A DNA stretch of 64,000 nt from Psychrilyobacter atlanticus DSM 19335 (GCF_000426625.1 NZ_KE384547.1:1975159-2039158); one strand, 5' to 3'. Shown: positions 28,539 through 37,130, counted from the stretch's first letter. The notes: generated by a model not told the origin, from the sequence alone. Numbers and translations: made by a program.

Positions 28539-28746
28539 TTTAATATAAATAAAAAGACTCAACAATAGGATAGGGTATTCTATAACTAACAGTTATATAC
28601 TGAAAATCTAGAAAAAAAGAGGAAGAAGTTCACAGTATTAGTATATTTTACACTTAGAAACCATAAAAAATATTTTATAGGGTATTTAAAATGAATAAGA
28701 GAGGAGGGTGTGGTAGGAATCCTATACGCTTATCATACAGGAAAAA
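28539..28746 (+). other. Intercistronic region with inverted repeat and short frame
   Basis: Between the binding protein and the peptidase. A perfect inverted repeat TATAACT-AAC-AGTTATA lies at 28581-28597 without a following T run, so it looks like an mRNA-processing or stability element rather than a terminator. The 19-codon frame described separately fills the end. Confidence 0.5.
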
Positions 28747-28750
28747 ATGA
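28691..28750 (+). CDS. Possible 19-residue upstream frame coupled to the M42 peptidase
   Basis: Reads MNKRGGCGRNPIRLSYRKK and stops at TGA inside ATGA, the start of the peptidase. The four-base stop-start overlap is the usual form of translational coupling. Its own ribosome site (TAGGG) is modest. It may be a regulatory frame, a remnant, or chance; the basic composition with one cysteine gives no function. Confidence 0.3.
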   Translation: MNKRGGCGRNPIRLSYRKK

Positions 28751-29829
28751 AATTTAATTATGAATTTATTGAAAAACTTACTCAAATCAATGGAATAAGC
28801 GGTCATGAGGAGAAAATTAGAAAAGAATTATATAACTACTTAAAAGATGATGTGGATAATATTCATTTTGATAATCTTGGCAGCATTATTTTCGAGAAAG
28901 AAAAAAAAGATACGGCTATAGAAGATGTAAATGTTATGATTGCTGCACACATAGACCAAATAGGCTTTATTGTTAACTATATTGATGAAAAAGGATTTTG
29001 TTTTGTAAAACCAATTGGTGGGTGGTATCCTACTCAGCTATTAACTCAAGAAGTTGAAGTTGAAACTGAAAATGGTGATAAATATATAGGAATATTTGGT
29101 CATAAAGCTGTTGGAGAGTTGAGAAAGAAAAAAGAAATTGAATGGCAGGATATTTATATTGATTTTGGAGTTAATTCTAAGGAGGAATTAGAAGGTTCTG
29201 GGGTTCAAATAGGTGATCCTATTACCCCACTGTCCTCCTACAAAAAGCTTATAAATCCAAAATTTGTTGCCACCAAAGCTTGGGATAATAGAGTTGGTTG
29301 TGCTATTATCTCTGAGCTCATCAAAAATTTAAAAGGAAAGGATATTCCGTGTAATTTATTCCTTGCAGGAACAGTTCAAGAAGAAGTTGGTATTAGAGGT
29401 GCAAAAACAGCATCAAAGGTTGTTAATCCTGATATTTGTTTTTCTATTGATATAGGAGCTTATGGAGATACACCTTCTTTTAATAAATATGACTCCACTT
29501 TAGAGTGTGGAAAAGGACCTGCTATTTGTATATTTGACGCCACTTCCCTTGGGAATAAAAAACTTATTAAATTAATAAAAAAAGTTGCCAAAGAAAACAA
29601 TATCCCATACCAATTAGATATTATGATGAATGGTGGTACAGATAATGGTGCTATGCACTTAAATGAAAGAGGAGCATTTGGAGTTACAATTTCAATACCA
29701 ACAAGATATGGACACTCACATAACAGCATAATTAATACAGATGATTTAGAAAATGCTACAAAGCTATTTATGAAGGTTATAAAAGAATTAGATTCTAATT
29801 TTTTAAAAGATTTAAAAACATTTGTATAA
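28747..29829 (+). CDS. M42-family metallo-aminopeptidase
   Basis: Cytoplasmic two-metal aminopeptidase (glutamyl or broad specificity), 360 residues, the usual length for the self-assembling M42 enzymes. Visible ligands and catalytic residues are HID in IAAHIDQIGF, AWDNRVG, the glutamate pair in QEEVGIRG, SIDIGAYGD and the histidine in RYGHSHNS. Together with the peptide-binding lipoprotein upstream and the C-S lyase downstream it suggests uptake and breakdown of peptides. Confidence 0.93.
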   Translation: MKFNYEFIEKLTQINGISGHEEKIRKELYNYLKDDVDNIHFDNLGSIIFEKEKKDTAIEDVNVMIAAHIDQIGFIVNYIDEKGFCFVKPIGGWYPTQLLTQEVEVETENGDKYIGIFGHKAVGELRKKKEIEWQDIYIDFGVNSKEELEGSGVQIGDPITPLSSYKKLINPKFVATKAWDNRVGCAIISELIKNLKGKDIPCNLFLAGTVQEEVGIRGAKTASKVVNPDICFSIDIGAYGDTPSFNKYDSTLECGKGPAICIFDATSLGNKKLIKLIKKVAKENNIPYQLDIMMNGGTDNGAMHLNERGAFGVTISIPTRYGHSHNSIINTDDLENATKLFMKVIKELDSNFLKDLKTFV

Positions 29830-29854
29830 AAAGTAAGGTACATAGGAGATTGCT

Positions 29855-31024
29855 ATGAAAGACTTAGAAACTATTATTGCACACGCAGGAGAAAAAAGAA
29901 ACAAAATGGGAGTGGCACCTCCTATTTGCCAAAGTAGCTTATTCACTTTTGACTCATATGAGGAGATTTCAAAAGCATTTGATGATCCATATAACACCCC
30001 GATTTATTCTAGGGGAAATAACCCTACAGTAAGGATATTAGAAGAAAAAGTGGCTGCTGCTGCTGGCGGAGAAGCATGTAAGTTTTTTTCATCGGGAATG
30101 GCTGCAATTTCAAGCGCTATCCTTCACTATATAAAAAGTGGCGATCATATTATTGCTATAAAAAATATATATGGTCCAGCTAATAATTTTTTAAATAAAT
30201 ATTTAAAAGAAAAATTTAATGTAGAAATTACATTTATCAGTGGAAATGATATTGAAGAATTTAAAAGTGAAATTAAAGAAAATACCAAACTTTTTTACCT
30301 TGAAAGTCCTTCAAGTGCAATTTTTTCCATTCAAAATTTAAAAGAAGTTGTAAAGTTAGCAAAATCCAAAAATATAAAAACCATCCTTGATAATACATGG
30401 GCTACTTTTGTTTATCAAAGGCCTATGGAGATTGGAATAGATCTCGAAGTACACAGTGCTAGTAAATATATAAGTGGACATAGTGATGTAGTGGCAGGAT
30501 GTGTCATTGGAAAGGAAAAAGATATCAAAGAGATGTTTTATGAGGAGTTTTCTTACCTCGGTGGTGTCTTAGGACCCTTTGATGCATGGTTAATACTCAG
30601 AGGACTAAGAACTTTACCACTAAGGTTAAAACAACACAGTGAAAATGCTCTAAAAATAGCTCTATTTTTAGAAAAACACCCTAAAATAAAAAAAGTTAAC
30701 TATGTTGGGTTAGAGTCATTTCCTCAACACAATATAGCTAAACAAACAATGACAGGGTTTTCAGGGCTTATGAGTTTTGAAATTAATACTAATGTCAAAG
30801 GCATCAAAAATTTCATAAATACTCTTGAAATTTTTAGTATTGGAGTCAGCTGGGGAGGATATGAAAGTTTAGCTTATGCTCCTATAATATCTATATTAAA
30901 AGAGATGCCAGAAGATCAAATAAAATCTATGGGTGTTTCCCCTGGAGTAATCAGAATCTCCGTTGGCCTTGAAAGCTCTAGAGAGTTAATCTTAGATTTA
31001 GAAAGAGCTTTAAATGAAGTTTAA
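29855..31024 (+). CDS. Cys/Met-metabolism PLP enzyme (cystathionine beta/gamma-lyase-like)
   Basis: A 389-residue PLP-dependent C-S or C-C lyase with YSRGNNPTVRILEEKVA, the PLP lysine in HSASKYISGHSDVVAG and GVSWGGYESL near the end. The position that is cysteine in methionine gamma-lyase (TLYGC) here reads NIYGPAN, so it is not a typical MegL. Cystathionine or another peptide-derived sulfur amino acid is plausible. It starts 25 bases after the peptidase. Confidence 0.88.
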   Translation: MKDLETIIAHAGEKRNKMGVAPPICQSSLFTFDSYEEISKAFDDPYNTPIYSRGNNPTVRILEEKVAAAAGGEACKFFSSGMAAISSAILHYIKSGDHIIAIKNIYGPANNFLNKYLKEKFNVEITFISGNDIEEFKSEIKENTKLFYLESPSSAIFSIQNLKEVVKLAKSKNIKTILDNTWATFVYQRPMEIGIDLEVHSASKYISGHSDVVAGCVIGKEKDIKEMFYEEFSYLGGVLGPFDAWLILRGLRTLPLRLKQHSENALKIALFLEKHPKIKKVNYVGLESFPQHNIAKQTMTGFSGLMSFEINTNVKGIKNFINTLEIFSIGVSWGGYESLAYAPIISILKEMPEDQIKSMGVSPGVIRISVGLESSRELILDLERALNEV

Positions 31025-31068
31025 AATAGACTTTTTATAAGTTTATAAAATTAATACAAAACTTTTAT

Positions 31069-31112
31069 AAAGTGAGAAGCAATGGTTCTTGGATCTTTAC
31101 TCCTCACTTTTA
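31069..31112. terminator. Convergent terminator between the lyase and the Crp-like regulator
   Basis: AAAGTGAG (31069-31076) pairs with CTCACTTT (31103-31110) around a 26-base loop. It lies between the lyase (plus) and the Crp-like gene (minus). T runs on both sides are short, so efficiency is uncertain. Confidence 0.5.
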
Positions 31113-31131
31113 ATCTATATAATTTTTTACC

Positions 31132-31770
31132 CTAATACTGATACTCCTCATAATATTTCATAAGTTTTTCCTCATCCAATATCGTTATATAATTTTTTTC
31201 TTTTTTTATACACCCTTCCTCTGTTAATTCACCGGTTAATTTATAGAGCATACTCTTCCCTACATTAAGAACATCAGCAATATCACCATACTTCAAAAAA
31301 TACATCTTTCCGTTCACGGAATTACTTATAAGTAAAAATGCAAAGAATACCTTGGCTCCTCCATGAGAACGAATAAAGAACCCTCTCATCCCTCTTCTTA
31401 TGGCCCCCGCACCTCTTTCTAAAATAAACCTAAGGATCTTAGCATCATTTAACAGATGTCCTTCCAGGAGTTTCTCATCTAGTACCACTGCTCTTACGGT
31501 TTTAGATGCTGCCACCATCTCCCAATCTCTTATATCTTTTTGCAGATACATATTTACACCTATAAATTGATTCTTATTAAAAAAATATGGATTAATTATT
31601 TTTTTCTCCCCATGATATCTTACAGCATATACTGTCCCCTCAAGAATATATACAATTTTATGTTCATCTATGGTCAGTAGAAATTCTCCCCTATGGTATT
31701 CTTTGATCCTTAGATTCTTAACTAAATCTTTAGACATTATTTTTTCTAAAACCCCAAATTTACCTTCCAT
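31132..31770 (-). CDS. Crp/Fnr-family transcriptional regulator
   Basis: A 212-residue regulator. Residues 15-120 form a cupin-like sensor (IKEYHRGEFLLTIDEHKIVYILEGTVYAVRY). The C-terminal winged helix carries YGDIADVLNVGKSMLYKLTGEL as recognition helix region. No cysteine cluster is seen, so it is not an Fnr iron-sulfur sensor, and the PRD phosphate cassette of cAMP receptors is absent. The inverted repeat TGTCCA-N5-TGGACA at 31832-31848, in front of this gene, is a candidate autoregulatory site. Its 3' end has a broken copy at 24576-24745. Confidence 0.85.
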   Translation of the reverse strand: MEGKFGVLEKIMSKDLVKNLRIKEYHRGEFLLTIDEHKIVYILEGTVYAVRYHGEKKIINPYFFNKNQFIGVNMYLQKDIRDWEMVAASKTVRAVVLDEKLLEGHLLNDAKILRFILERGAGAIRRGMRGFFIRSHGGAKVFFAFLLISNSVNGKMYFLKYGDIADVLNVGKSMLYKLTGELTEEGCIKKEKNYITILDEEKLMKYYEEYQY

Positions 31771-31977
31771 TTATTGACCCCCAACTTGTTGTTTAATTTT
31801 TTAATTAAATAAACTAAAAAAATCTAAAAAATGTCCACCAATTGGACACTTTTGTTTCTATTAAATGTTATTATTTATCTCATGAAAAAGCAAGAAAGAT
31901 TTAAAAAATTTAGACAACTAAGTAAGTAAAGTTATTGGACGATATTATAAATATAGACATTTAAGGAGAAAAAAAAC
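31771..31977. promoter_or_regulatory. Divergent control region with perfect inverted repeat TGTCCA-N5-TGGACA
   Basis: Separates the Crp-like gene from the outer-membrane protein gene. The repeat at 31832-31848 has 6-base perfect arms, sits between the two starts and could bind the dimeric Crp-like protein. An AT-rich segment TATTATAAATATAG near 31944-31957 may be the -10 region for the outer-membrane protein. Confidence 0.5.
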
Positions 31978-32628
31978 ATGAAAAAAGTATTATTAGGATT
32001 AGCAGCATTATCAGCAGTATCATTTGCTGCACAGGGAGACACATATTTAAACGCAAGATTTGGTGGAGATTTAGGAGCTTCATATACTGGGTATAAGGAA
32101 GAAGGAATGGATTTCTTAAATGATGAAACAGATGGATTCGGTGGAGAGCTAGCATTGGAAGGTTATAAAAGTATAACTGATAATTTTGATCTGGGTTTAG
32201 GTCTGGCATATCAATTCCATGCAGACAGAAAAAAACAAGGAATTTCTGAAGTTGGAAATGAAGGAGAAGTTTCTGGGGCAGAATATAAATCTTTACCCAT
32301 CTATCTAACTGCAAAATATAATTTTAATTTAGATTCAGATATCAAGCCATATTTAAAAGCTAACTTAGGGTATTCGTTTAACTTTGATGGATCTGATTTA
32401 GAAGCAAAAGGAACAGGAACAAACACTGGTCAGAATTATAAAATGAATGCAGATGTAGAAAATGGTCTTTACTGGGCTTTAGGTGGAGGAGTAGAGTATA
32501 AGAATTTTACTGTAGATCTAATGTATGCTGTAACTAAAGCAGAAACTGAAGTTAAAGAACTTGACGGAAAAGAAGATAACGACTATGGAAGAGTTGTGCT
32601 TTCAGCTGGTTATAGATTCGATCTATAA
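31978..32628 (+). CDS. Outer-membrane beta-barrel protein
   Basis: A 216-residue protein with a classical signal peptide (MKKVLLGLAALSAVSFAAQG) cleaved after SFA or AA. Alternating strands such as FDLGLGLAYQFHAD, LPIYLTAKYNF, YLKANLGYSF and YWALGGGVEYKNFTVDLMYAV follow, ending GRVVLSAGYRFDL with the C-terminal aromatic typical of barrels assembled by BamA. About eight strands fit an OmpA/OmpW-sized barrel. It shows that the host has an outer membrane. It is followed by a strong terminator. Confidence 0.88.
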   Translation: MKKVLLGLAALSAVSFAAQGDTYLNARFGGDLGASYTGYKEEGMDFLNDETDGFGGELALEGYKSITDNFDLGLGLAYQFHADRKKQGISEVGNEGEVSGAEYKSLPIYLTAKYNFNLDSDIKPYLKANLGYSFNFDGSDLEAKGTGTNTGQNYKMNADVENGLYWALGGGVEYKNFTVDLMYAVTKAETEVKELDGKEDNDYGRVVLSAGYRFDL

Positions 32629-32640
32629 AATTTATTTAAA

Positions 32641-32666
32641 AAACTCCTTCAATGAAGGAGTTTTTT
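32641..32666 (+). terminator. Terminator after the outer-membrane protein
   Basis: AACTCCTTCA-TGAAGGAGTT hairpin followed by seven T, 12 bases past the stop. Confidence 0.9.
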
Positions 32667-32675
32667 TATTCTTTA

Positions 32676-32706
32676 GAAAAAAATACCTCCCATTATCGGG
32701 AGGTAT
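32676..32706 (-). terminator. Terminator after the alanine/glycine symporter
   Basis: Minus-strand ATACCTCCC paired with GGGAGGTAT and followed by seven T. It lies back to back with the terminator of the outer-membrane gene. Confidence 0.9.
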
Positions 32707-32715
32707 TTCATATTA

Positions 32716-34149
32716 TTATATAGTCTTTAATTTTTGTCCTGCTTTTTGTGTAGCTGTTTCAGAACCAGTCCAGCACTCTACACCATCTAAGTCTGCCACT
32801 GTTTCAGCTTTTAAAACTGGATCCAATCCTTGTTTTCTTTGATCTGAGTAATCAGCTAATAATCTGAATGCAATAGGACCTAACTTTAAGATCGCATACA
32901 GGTTTAATAAAGCCATGAATCCCATGAATAGATCCGCTAATCCCCATACTACTTTTAATCCTGCAATTCCTCCTAATAACACCATCATAACAACTGCTGC
33001 TCTATACCCTTGTAACCATAATTTATTTTCAGTCATAAATTCAATATTTGCTTCCCCATAATAATAGTTTCCGATTACTGAAGAGAATGCGAATAAGAAG
33101 ATACATACAGCTATAAATATTCCACCGAAGTTTCCTAAGTGCATACTAAGTGCTGACTGAGTCATTTGGATCCCGTCTCCACTAAGTGATTGGTATCCTG
33201 ATAATAAGATTATAAATGCTGTTGCACTACAGATTAATATTGTATCTGTAAATACTCCCAATGCTTGGATAAGCCCTTGCTTTACCGGATGACTTACTGT
33301 AGCCGTAGCTGCTGCATTAGGAGCACTACCCATTCCTGCTTCATTGGAAAATAATCCTCTTTTAATACCCTGCATAAGAGCCGCACCCAGTGCTCCTCCT
33401 GCTGCCGATTTAAAGTTAAATGCACCATCAATAATCATTCCAAATACTGCTGGTATATGTGTAATATTCATTACTATAACCACCGTTGCAACAACAACAT
33501 AACATACTGCCATTACAGGAACTACTTTTTCTACGAAACTTGCTATTCTTTTTACTCCACCAAATATTATAACAGCTGTTAATACTGCTAATACAACTGC
33601 AACTACAGTTTTACTTATTCCAAATGACCCATTAAATGCCATAGCTATTGTGTTTGATTGAACCGAGTTGAATATCAGTCCAAAACATACTGTGATTAAG
33701 ATCGAAAATGCTATTCCTAATGTTCTATTTTTTAAAGCCTTCTCCATATAATATGCAGGTCCGCCTCTAAATGCGTCTCCATCCTTTACCTTATATAGTT
33801 GTGCCAAAGTAGATTCTACAAAAGCTGATGCAGAACCAATAAGTGCTAACATCCACATCCAGAATACTGCTCCTGGTCCACCTGCTGCGATAGCCAGCGC
33901 AACCCCTGCCATATTTCCAGTTCCTACTCTAGAAGCTGTACTTATACAAAAAGCCTGAAATGACGATATCCCTTTTTCCTCTTTATTTCCCTTTACTCCA
34001 TCTGCTGCTCCTTCAGTTAAAAGTCTTACCATCTCCTTTAACATTCTAAACTGAGCAAACTTTGTTTTTACAGAGAAATATATCCCTACACCTATTAAAC
34101 CTACTATCAATACATATGACCATAAAATGTTATTTAAAAAATCTACCAT
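32716..34149 (-). CDS. Alanine/glycine:cation symporter, AGCS family
   Basis: A 477-residue sodium-coupled amino-acid importer with about eleven membrane segments. Family motifs are visible: AFCISTASRVGTGNMAGVALAIAAGGPGAVFWMW, the FRGGPAYYMEKAL loop and GLFSNEAGMGSAPNAAATA. It is transcribed alone from a strong promoter at 34192-34220. Confidence 0.95.
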   Translation of the reverse strand: MVDFLNNILWSYVLIVGLIGVGIYFSVKTKFAQFRMLKEMVRLLTEGAADGVKGNKEEKGISSFQAFCISTASRVGTGNMAGVALAIAAGGPGAVFWMWMLALIGSASAFVESTLAQLYKVKDGDAFRGGPAYYMEKALKNRTLGIAFSILITVCFGLIFNSVQSNTIAMAFNGSFGISKTVVAVVLAVLTAVIIFGGVKRIASFVEKVVPVMAVCYVVVATVVIVMNITHIPAVFGMIIDGAFNFKSAAGGALGAALMQGIKRGLFSNEAGMGSAPNAAATATVSHPVKQGLIQALGVFTDTILICSATAFIILLSGYQSLSGDGIQMTQSALSMHLGNFGGIFIAVCIFLFAFSSVIGNYYYGEANIEFMTENKLWLQGYRAAVVMMVLLGGIAGLKVVWGLADLFMGFMALLNLYAILKLGPIAFRLLADYSDQRKQGLDPVLKAETVADLDGVECWTGSETATQKAGQKLKTI

Positions 34150-34191
34150 ACTTTATTCCTCCCTGATGCTTTATTATTTATTTATTCCATC

Positions 34192-34220
34192 AGTATAGTA
34201 TATATATTATTCTTTGTCAA
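34192..34220 (-). promoter_or_regulatory. Promoter of the AGCS symporter
   Basis: Minus-strand TTGACA (34220-34215), 17-base spacer, TATACT (34197-34192): a near-consensus vegetative promoter about 43 bases before the start codon. Confidence 0.85.
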
Positions 34221-34311
34221 TATATACCATATATGAATTTCATTGGTTATTCATAGGAAAAAACTATTAATCGCTTTTTTTTATAACTTTATAAGCTATA
34301 ATGTACACAAT

Positions 34312-34339
34312 AAAAAAGAGTAATCCGAAAAAATTACTC
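34312..34339 (-). terminator. Terminator after the cystine-type ABC ATPase
   Basis: Minus-strand GAGTAAT paired with ATTACTC, followed by six T, 18 bases past the stop of the ATPase gene. Confidence 0.85.
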
Positions 34340-34356
34340 TCATTTAGATAACAATA

Positions 34357-35100
34357 TTATACTTTCCCCAAAAATGACTCTATCCTTTTATTTTTAGGAG
34401 ATACTAAAATTTCATCAGAGGTTCCCTCATCTACAATTATTCCGTCTTCCATAAAGATAACCCTGTCAGATACCTCTCTGGCAAACTTCATTTCATGGGT
34501 TACTATTATCATACTTATATGCTCAGAAACTAATAGTCTTATGAGATCTAAAACCTCTCCTACTAATTCTGGATCTAAAGCTGATGTAGGTTCATCCAGC
34601 AATATCAATTTATTTTCAAGAGCCATAGCCCTTCCTATTCCTATCCTTTGCTGCTGTCCTCCACTGAGTTCACTGGGGTAAAACCCTTCTTTCCCCTCTA
34701 ATCCTATTTTTTTTATTATCTCTCTGCCTTTTTTATCAGCTGATCTTTTATCTATTTTTTTTACTATTATAAGAGCTTCTGTTATGTTTTCTAGTGCTGT
34801 TTTATTCTTAAATAGATTATAGTTTTGAAATACCATAGATGTCTTCTGTCTAAAAGATACTATATCTTTCTTCTTATGATTGCTCGCTTCCTGCTTTAAA
34901 CTATCTATTGTTATAGACCCCTTTGTAGGCTCTTCCAAATAATTTAAACACCTTAAAAAAGTTGATTTTCCACTTCCAGAGGGCCCAATAATAGATACAA
35001 TCTCTCCTTTTTTCAGAGAAAAATCTATTCCTTTCAAAACTTCTAATTCTCCAAAATTTTTATGTAATCCTTTTACCTCTAATATATTATTTCTATTCAC
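34357..35100 (-). CDS. Amino-acid (probably cystine) ABC transporter ATP-binding protein
   Basis: A 247-residue ATPase with Walker [10 protein letters not shown], the Q-loop VFQNYNLFKNKTALEN, signature LSGGQQQR, Walker [15 protein letters not shown] and switch region VVTHEMKFA. It closes the operon Rrf2 regulator, binding protein, permease, ATPase. The Rrf2 (CymR-like) neighbour favours cystine as the substrate; the sequence itself does not fix it. Confidence 0.92.
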   Translation of the reverse strand: MNRNNILEVKGLHKNFGELEVLKGIDFSLKKGEIVSIIGPSGSGKSTFLRCLNYLEEPTKGSITIDSLKQEASNHKKKDIVSFRQKTSMVFQNYNLFKNKTALENITEALIIVKKIDKRSADKKGREIIKKIGLEGKEGFYPSELSGGQQQRIGIGRAMALENKLILLDEPTSALDPELVGEVLDLIRLLVSEHISMIIVTHEMKFAREVSDRVIFMEDGIIVDEGTSDEILVSPKNKRIESFLGKV

Positions 35101-35110
35101 AGTTCCCCTC

Positions 35111-35776
35111 CTAATAACCTCTATTTAATCTGATTTCTAGTATTTTTTGAACCCTTTCAAGTAAAATTACCAATGCCCAATAAACCAAAGCCACAGCTAG
35201 ATAACTCTCTAAGAACCTATATGAACTGGCTGCTTCCAGTTGTGTCTTTGCCATGATATCGGCTAACCCCAGGGTAAATGCTAAAGATGAAGATTTCAAT
35301 AGATCTATAGAGATATTTACAATTGAAGGAATTGCAACTCTTATTCCCTGAGGTATAACTATCCTTACCATCACTTGAATAGTATTCATCCCAACGGAGT
35401 AACCAGCCTCTAACTGTCCTTTATCTACCGATGACAGGGCTCCCCTTATAGTTTCAGCCATATAAGCAGAAAAATGCAGACTAAGTCCCAGTACAGTAGC
35501 TGTAAATGCACTCATATTTATAAATATAGGAAATACCTGAGGCAATCCATAGTAGATTAAAAATAATTGTACCAATAATGGAGTTCCCCTGAAGAAAGAT
35601 ACAAATAATCCCGTTATCTCATATAAAACTTTCACTTTAAAAAATCTGATAACTGCTACTAGTATCCCCAGTAAAACCGATATAATTGTTGATATAAATG
35701 TTATTTTTAATGTCAGTCCCAAAGCTTTAAATAAAATTGGGAACAACCCTATCATTGCTTCTATTTTAAAATCCAT
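35111..35776 (-). CDS. Amino-acid (probably cystine) ABC transporter permease
   Basis: A 221-residue HisM/TcyB-type permease with about five membrane segments and the EAA loop YMAETIRGALSSVDKGQLEAGYSVGM. Start chosen at 35776, which has GAGAGGG 5 bases upstream. An in-frame ATG at 35818 would place the N-terminus across the terminator hairpin at 35802-35864 and has no ribosome site. Confidence 0.9.
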   Translation of the reverse strand: MDFKIEAMIGLFPILFKALGLTLKITFISTIISVLLGILVAVIRFFKVKVLYEITGLFVSFFRGTPLLVQLFLIYYGLPQVFPIFINMSAFTATVLGLSLHFSAYMAETIRGALSSVDKGQLEAGYSVGMNTIQVMVRIVIPQGIRVAIPSIVNISIDLLKSSSLAFTLGLADIMAKTQLEAASSYRFLESYLAVALVYWALVILLERVQKILEIRLNRGY

Positions 35777-35801
35777 TTTTTCCCTCTCTTTAATTTTATT
35801 T

Positions 35802-35864
35802 TTTAAAAAAATAGGCATTTTAACTTTGAAAAAGTTTTCTCTCTTCAGAATTAAAATGCCTATT
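35802..35864 (-). terminator. Intra-operon terminator between binding protein and permease
   Basis: Minus-strand AATAGGCATTTTAA pairs perfectly with TTAAAATGCCTATT around a 27-base loop, followed by seven T. Partial termination would give excess binding protein over membrane subunits. Confidence 0.8.
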
Positions 35865-35896
35865 AATTATGTAATTAGATATAAATTAACTCAAAA

Positions 35897-36667
35897 TTAA
35901 TTTGAAGTTATATCCATCCCAAAATACTTATTAGAGATCTCTACAAGAGTTCCGTCTGCTCTCATCTCATCTAAAGTTTCATTGATCTCTTTCATCATAA
36001 TTTCATTTTTTTCTTTCTTTACAAAAGGAAAAGCATTGGCTATATATTTAGCCGGTTTATCTAGTAGTTCAATTTGAAGATCATTTTTTTTGATCAACTC
36101 TATGATAGATACCTTATCCATCATAAACGTATCCACTCTTCCTAGCTCTACATCTTTAACTAAACTTCCTGAATTATAAACCACAGTTTCAAAATCTATT
36201 TTTTTAGATAGTTCTCTGACTATTTCTTCATAATTTGTTCCTACTTCAGTGGCAACTCTTCTACCTGCCAGATCCTCTATTCCCATTATTCCTTTTGGAT
36301 TTCCTTTAGCCACAAAGAACTGAGCTCCAGAATAAACATACGGAACTGAGAAATTATATTTTTCCAGTCTTTTATCTGTAATGGTAATTTGATTAGATAT
36401 TGTATCTATCTTTCCCGTATCTAACATCCCAAATAAGCCACTAAATTTAGCCTGTTTAAACTCGATATCTTTTCCTAATCTTTTTCCTATTTCATTCCAG
36501 ACATCTATATCAAAACCTTTAAGTTCATCATTTTCTGTATAAGTGAATGGATAGTATCCACCAGAAGTTCCTACTCTTATAACCTCTTTTTTAGACTCTT
36601 CCTTTCCACATGCTATAAATAAAGTTCCTAATAATATTCCCAATAATAAAATTTTAAATCTGTTCAT
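35897..36667 (-). CDS. Amino-acid (probably cystine) ABC binding lipoprotein
   Basis: A 256-residue family 3 binding protein with lipobox LFIACGKEE. GYYPFTYTENDELKGFDIDVWNEIGKRLG, LFGMLDTGKIDTISNQITIT and KYNFSVPYVYSG match the cystine-binding FliY/TcyA subgroup better than the arginine cluster proteins. It follows the Rrf2 gene by 17 bases. Confidence 0.88.
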   Translation of the reverse strand: MNRFKILLLGILLGTLFIACGKEESKKEVIRVGTSGGYYPFTYTENDELKGFDIDVWNEIGKRLGKDIEFKQAKFSGLFGMLDTGKIDTISNQITITDKRLEKYNFSVPYVYSGAQFFVAKGNPKGIMGIEDLAGRRVATEVGTNYEEIVRELSKKIDFETVVYNSGSLVKDVELGRVDTFMMDKVSIIELIKKNDLQIELLDKPAKYIANAFPFVKKEKNEIMMKEINETLDEMRADGTLVEISNKYFGMDITSN

Positions 36668-36684
36668 AATCTCCTCCTATTTAA

Positions 36685-37110
36685 TCATATATAATAAATA
36701 TCCGTACGGCCGTCATTGTATTTATCTTTTAAGCTTTCTAAACTTATATTTTCAGTTAATTCTTTTATTTTATCATCTATCTTTTCCCATACTTCTTTTT
36801 CCAAGACAGATTCTAAAGCTTCTAAATTATAGCTGCTGCAACAGGGTGAATCTTGAGTATCCTCCAATATATTTAAAATATCTCCAACACTTATTTCCTT
36901 TGGAGACCTGGCTAAAACATATCCTCCCTGAGCTCCCTTACTGCTTATTATTAATCCTGCTTTTTTTAAAGTTAAAAATATCTGCTCTAAATATCTCTTA
37001 GAAATATCTTCTTTTTCAGATATCTCCTTAACACTAAATTTTCTTTCTGGATTACATGCCATATATACCAAAGCTCTCAATCCATATTTACTTTTTTTAG
37101 TTGTTGTCAT
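36685..37110 (-). CDS. Rrf2-family transcriptional regulator (CymR-like)
   Basis: A 141-residue regulator with an N-terminal winged helix (YGLRALVYMACNPERKFSVKEISEKEDISKRYLEQIF, LKKAGLIISSKGAQGGYVLARSP). Two adjacent cysteines (DSPCCSS) stand where IscR has its cluster ligands; the third IscR cysteine is not seen, so a cluster is doubtful. Start chosen at 37110, just after AGGAGGAGG; an ATG at 37131 precedes the site. It leads the cystine-type ABC operon, which it probably represses, as CymR does. Confidence 0.87.
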   Translation of the reverse strand: MTTTKKSKYGLRALVYMACNPERKFSVKEISEKEDISKRYLEQIFLTLKKAGLIISSKGAQGGYVLARSPKEISVGDILNILEDTQDSPCCSSYNLEALESVLEKEVWEKIDDKIKELTENISLESLKDKYNDGRTDIYYI

Positions 37111-37130
37111 CTTCCTCCTCCTAAAATACA

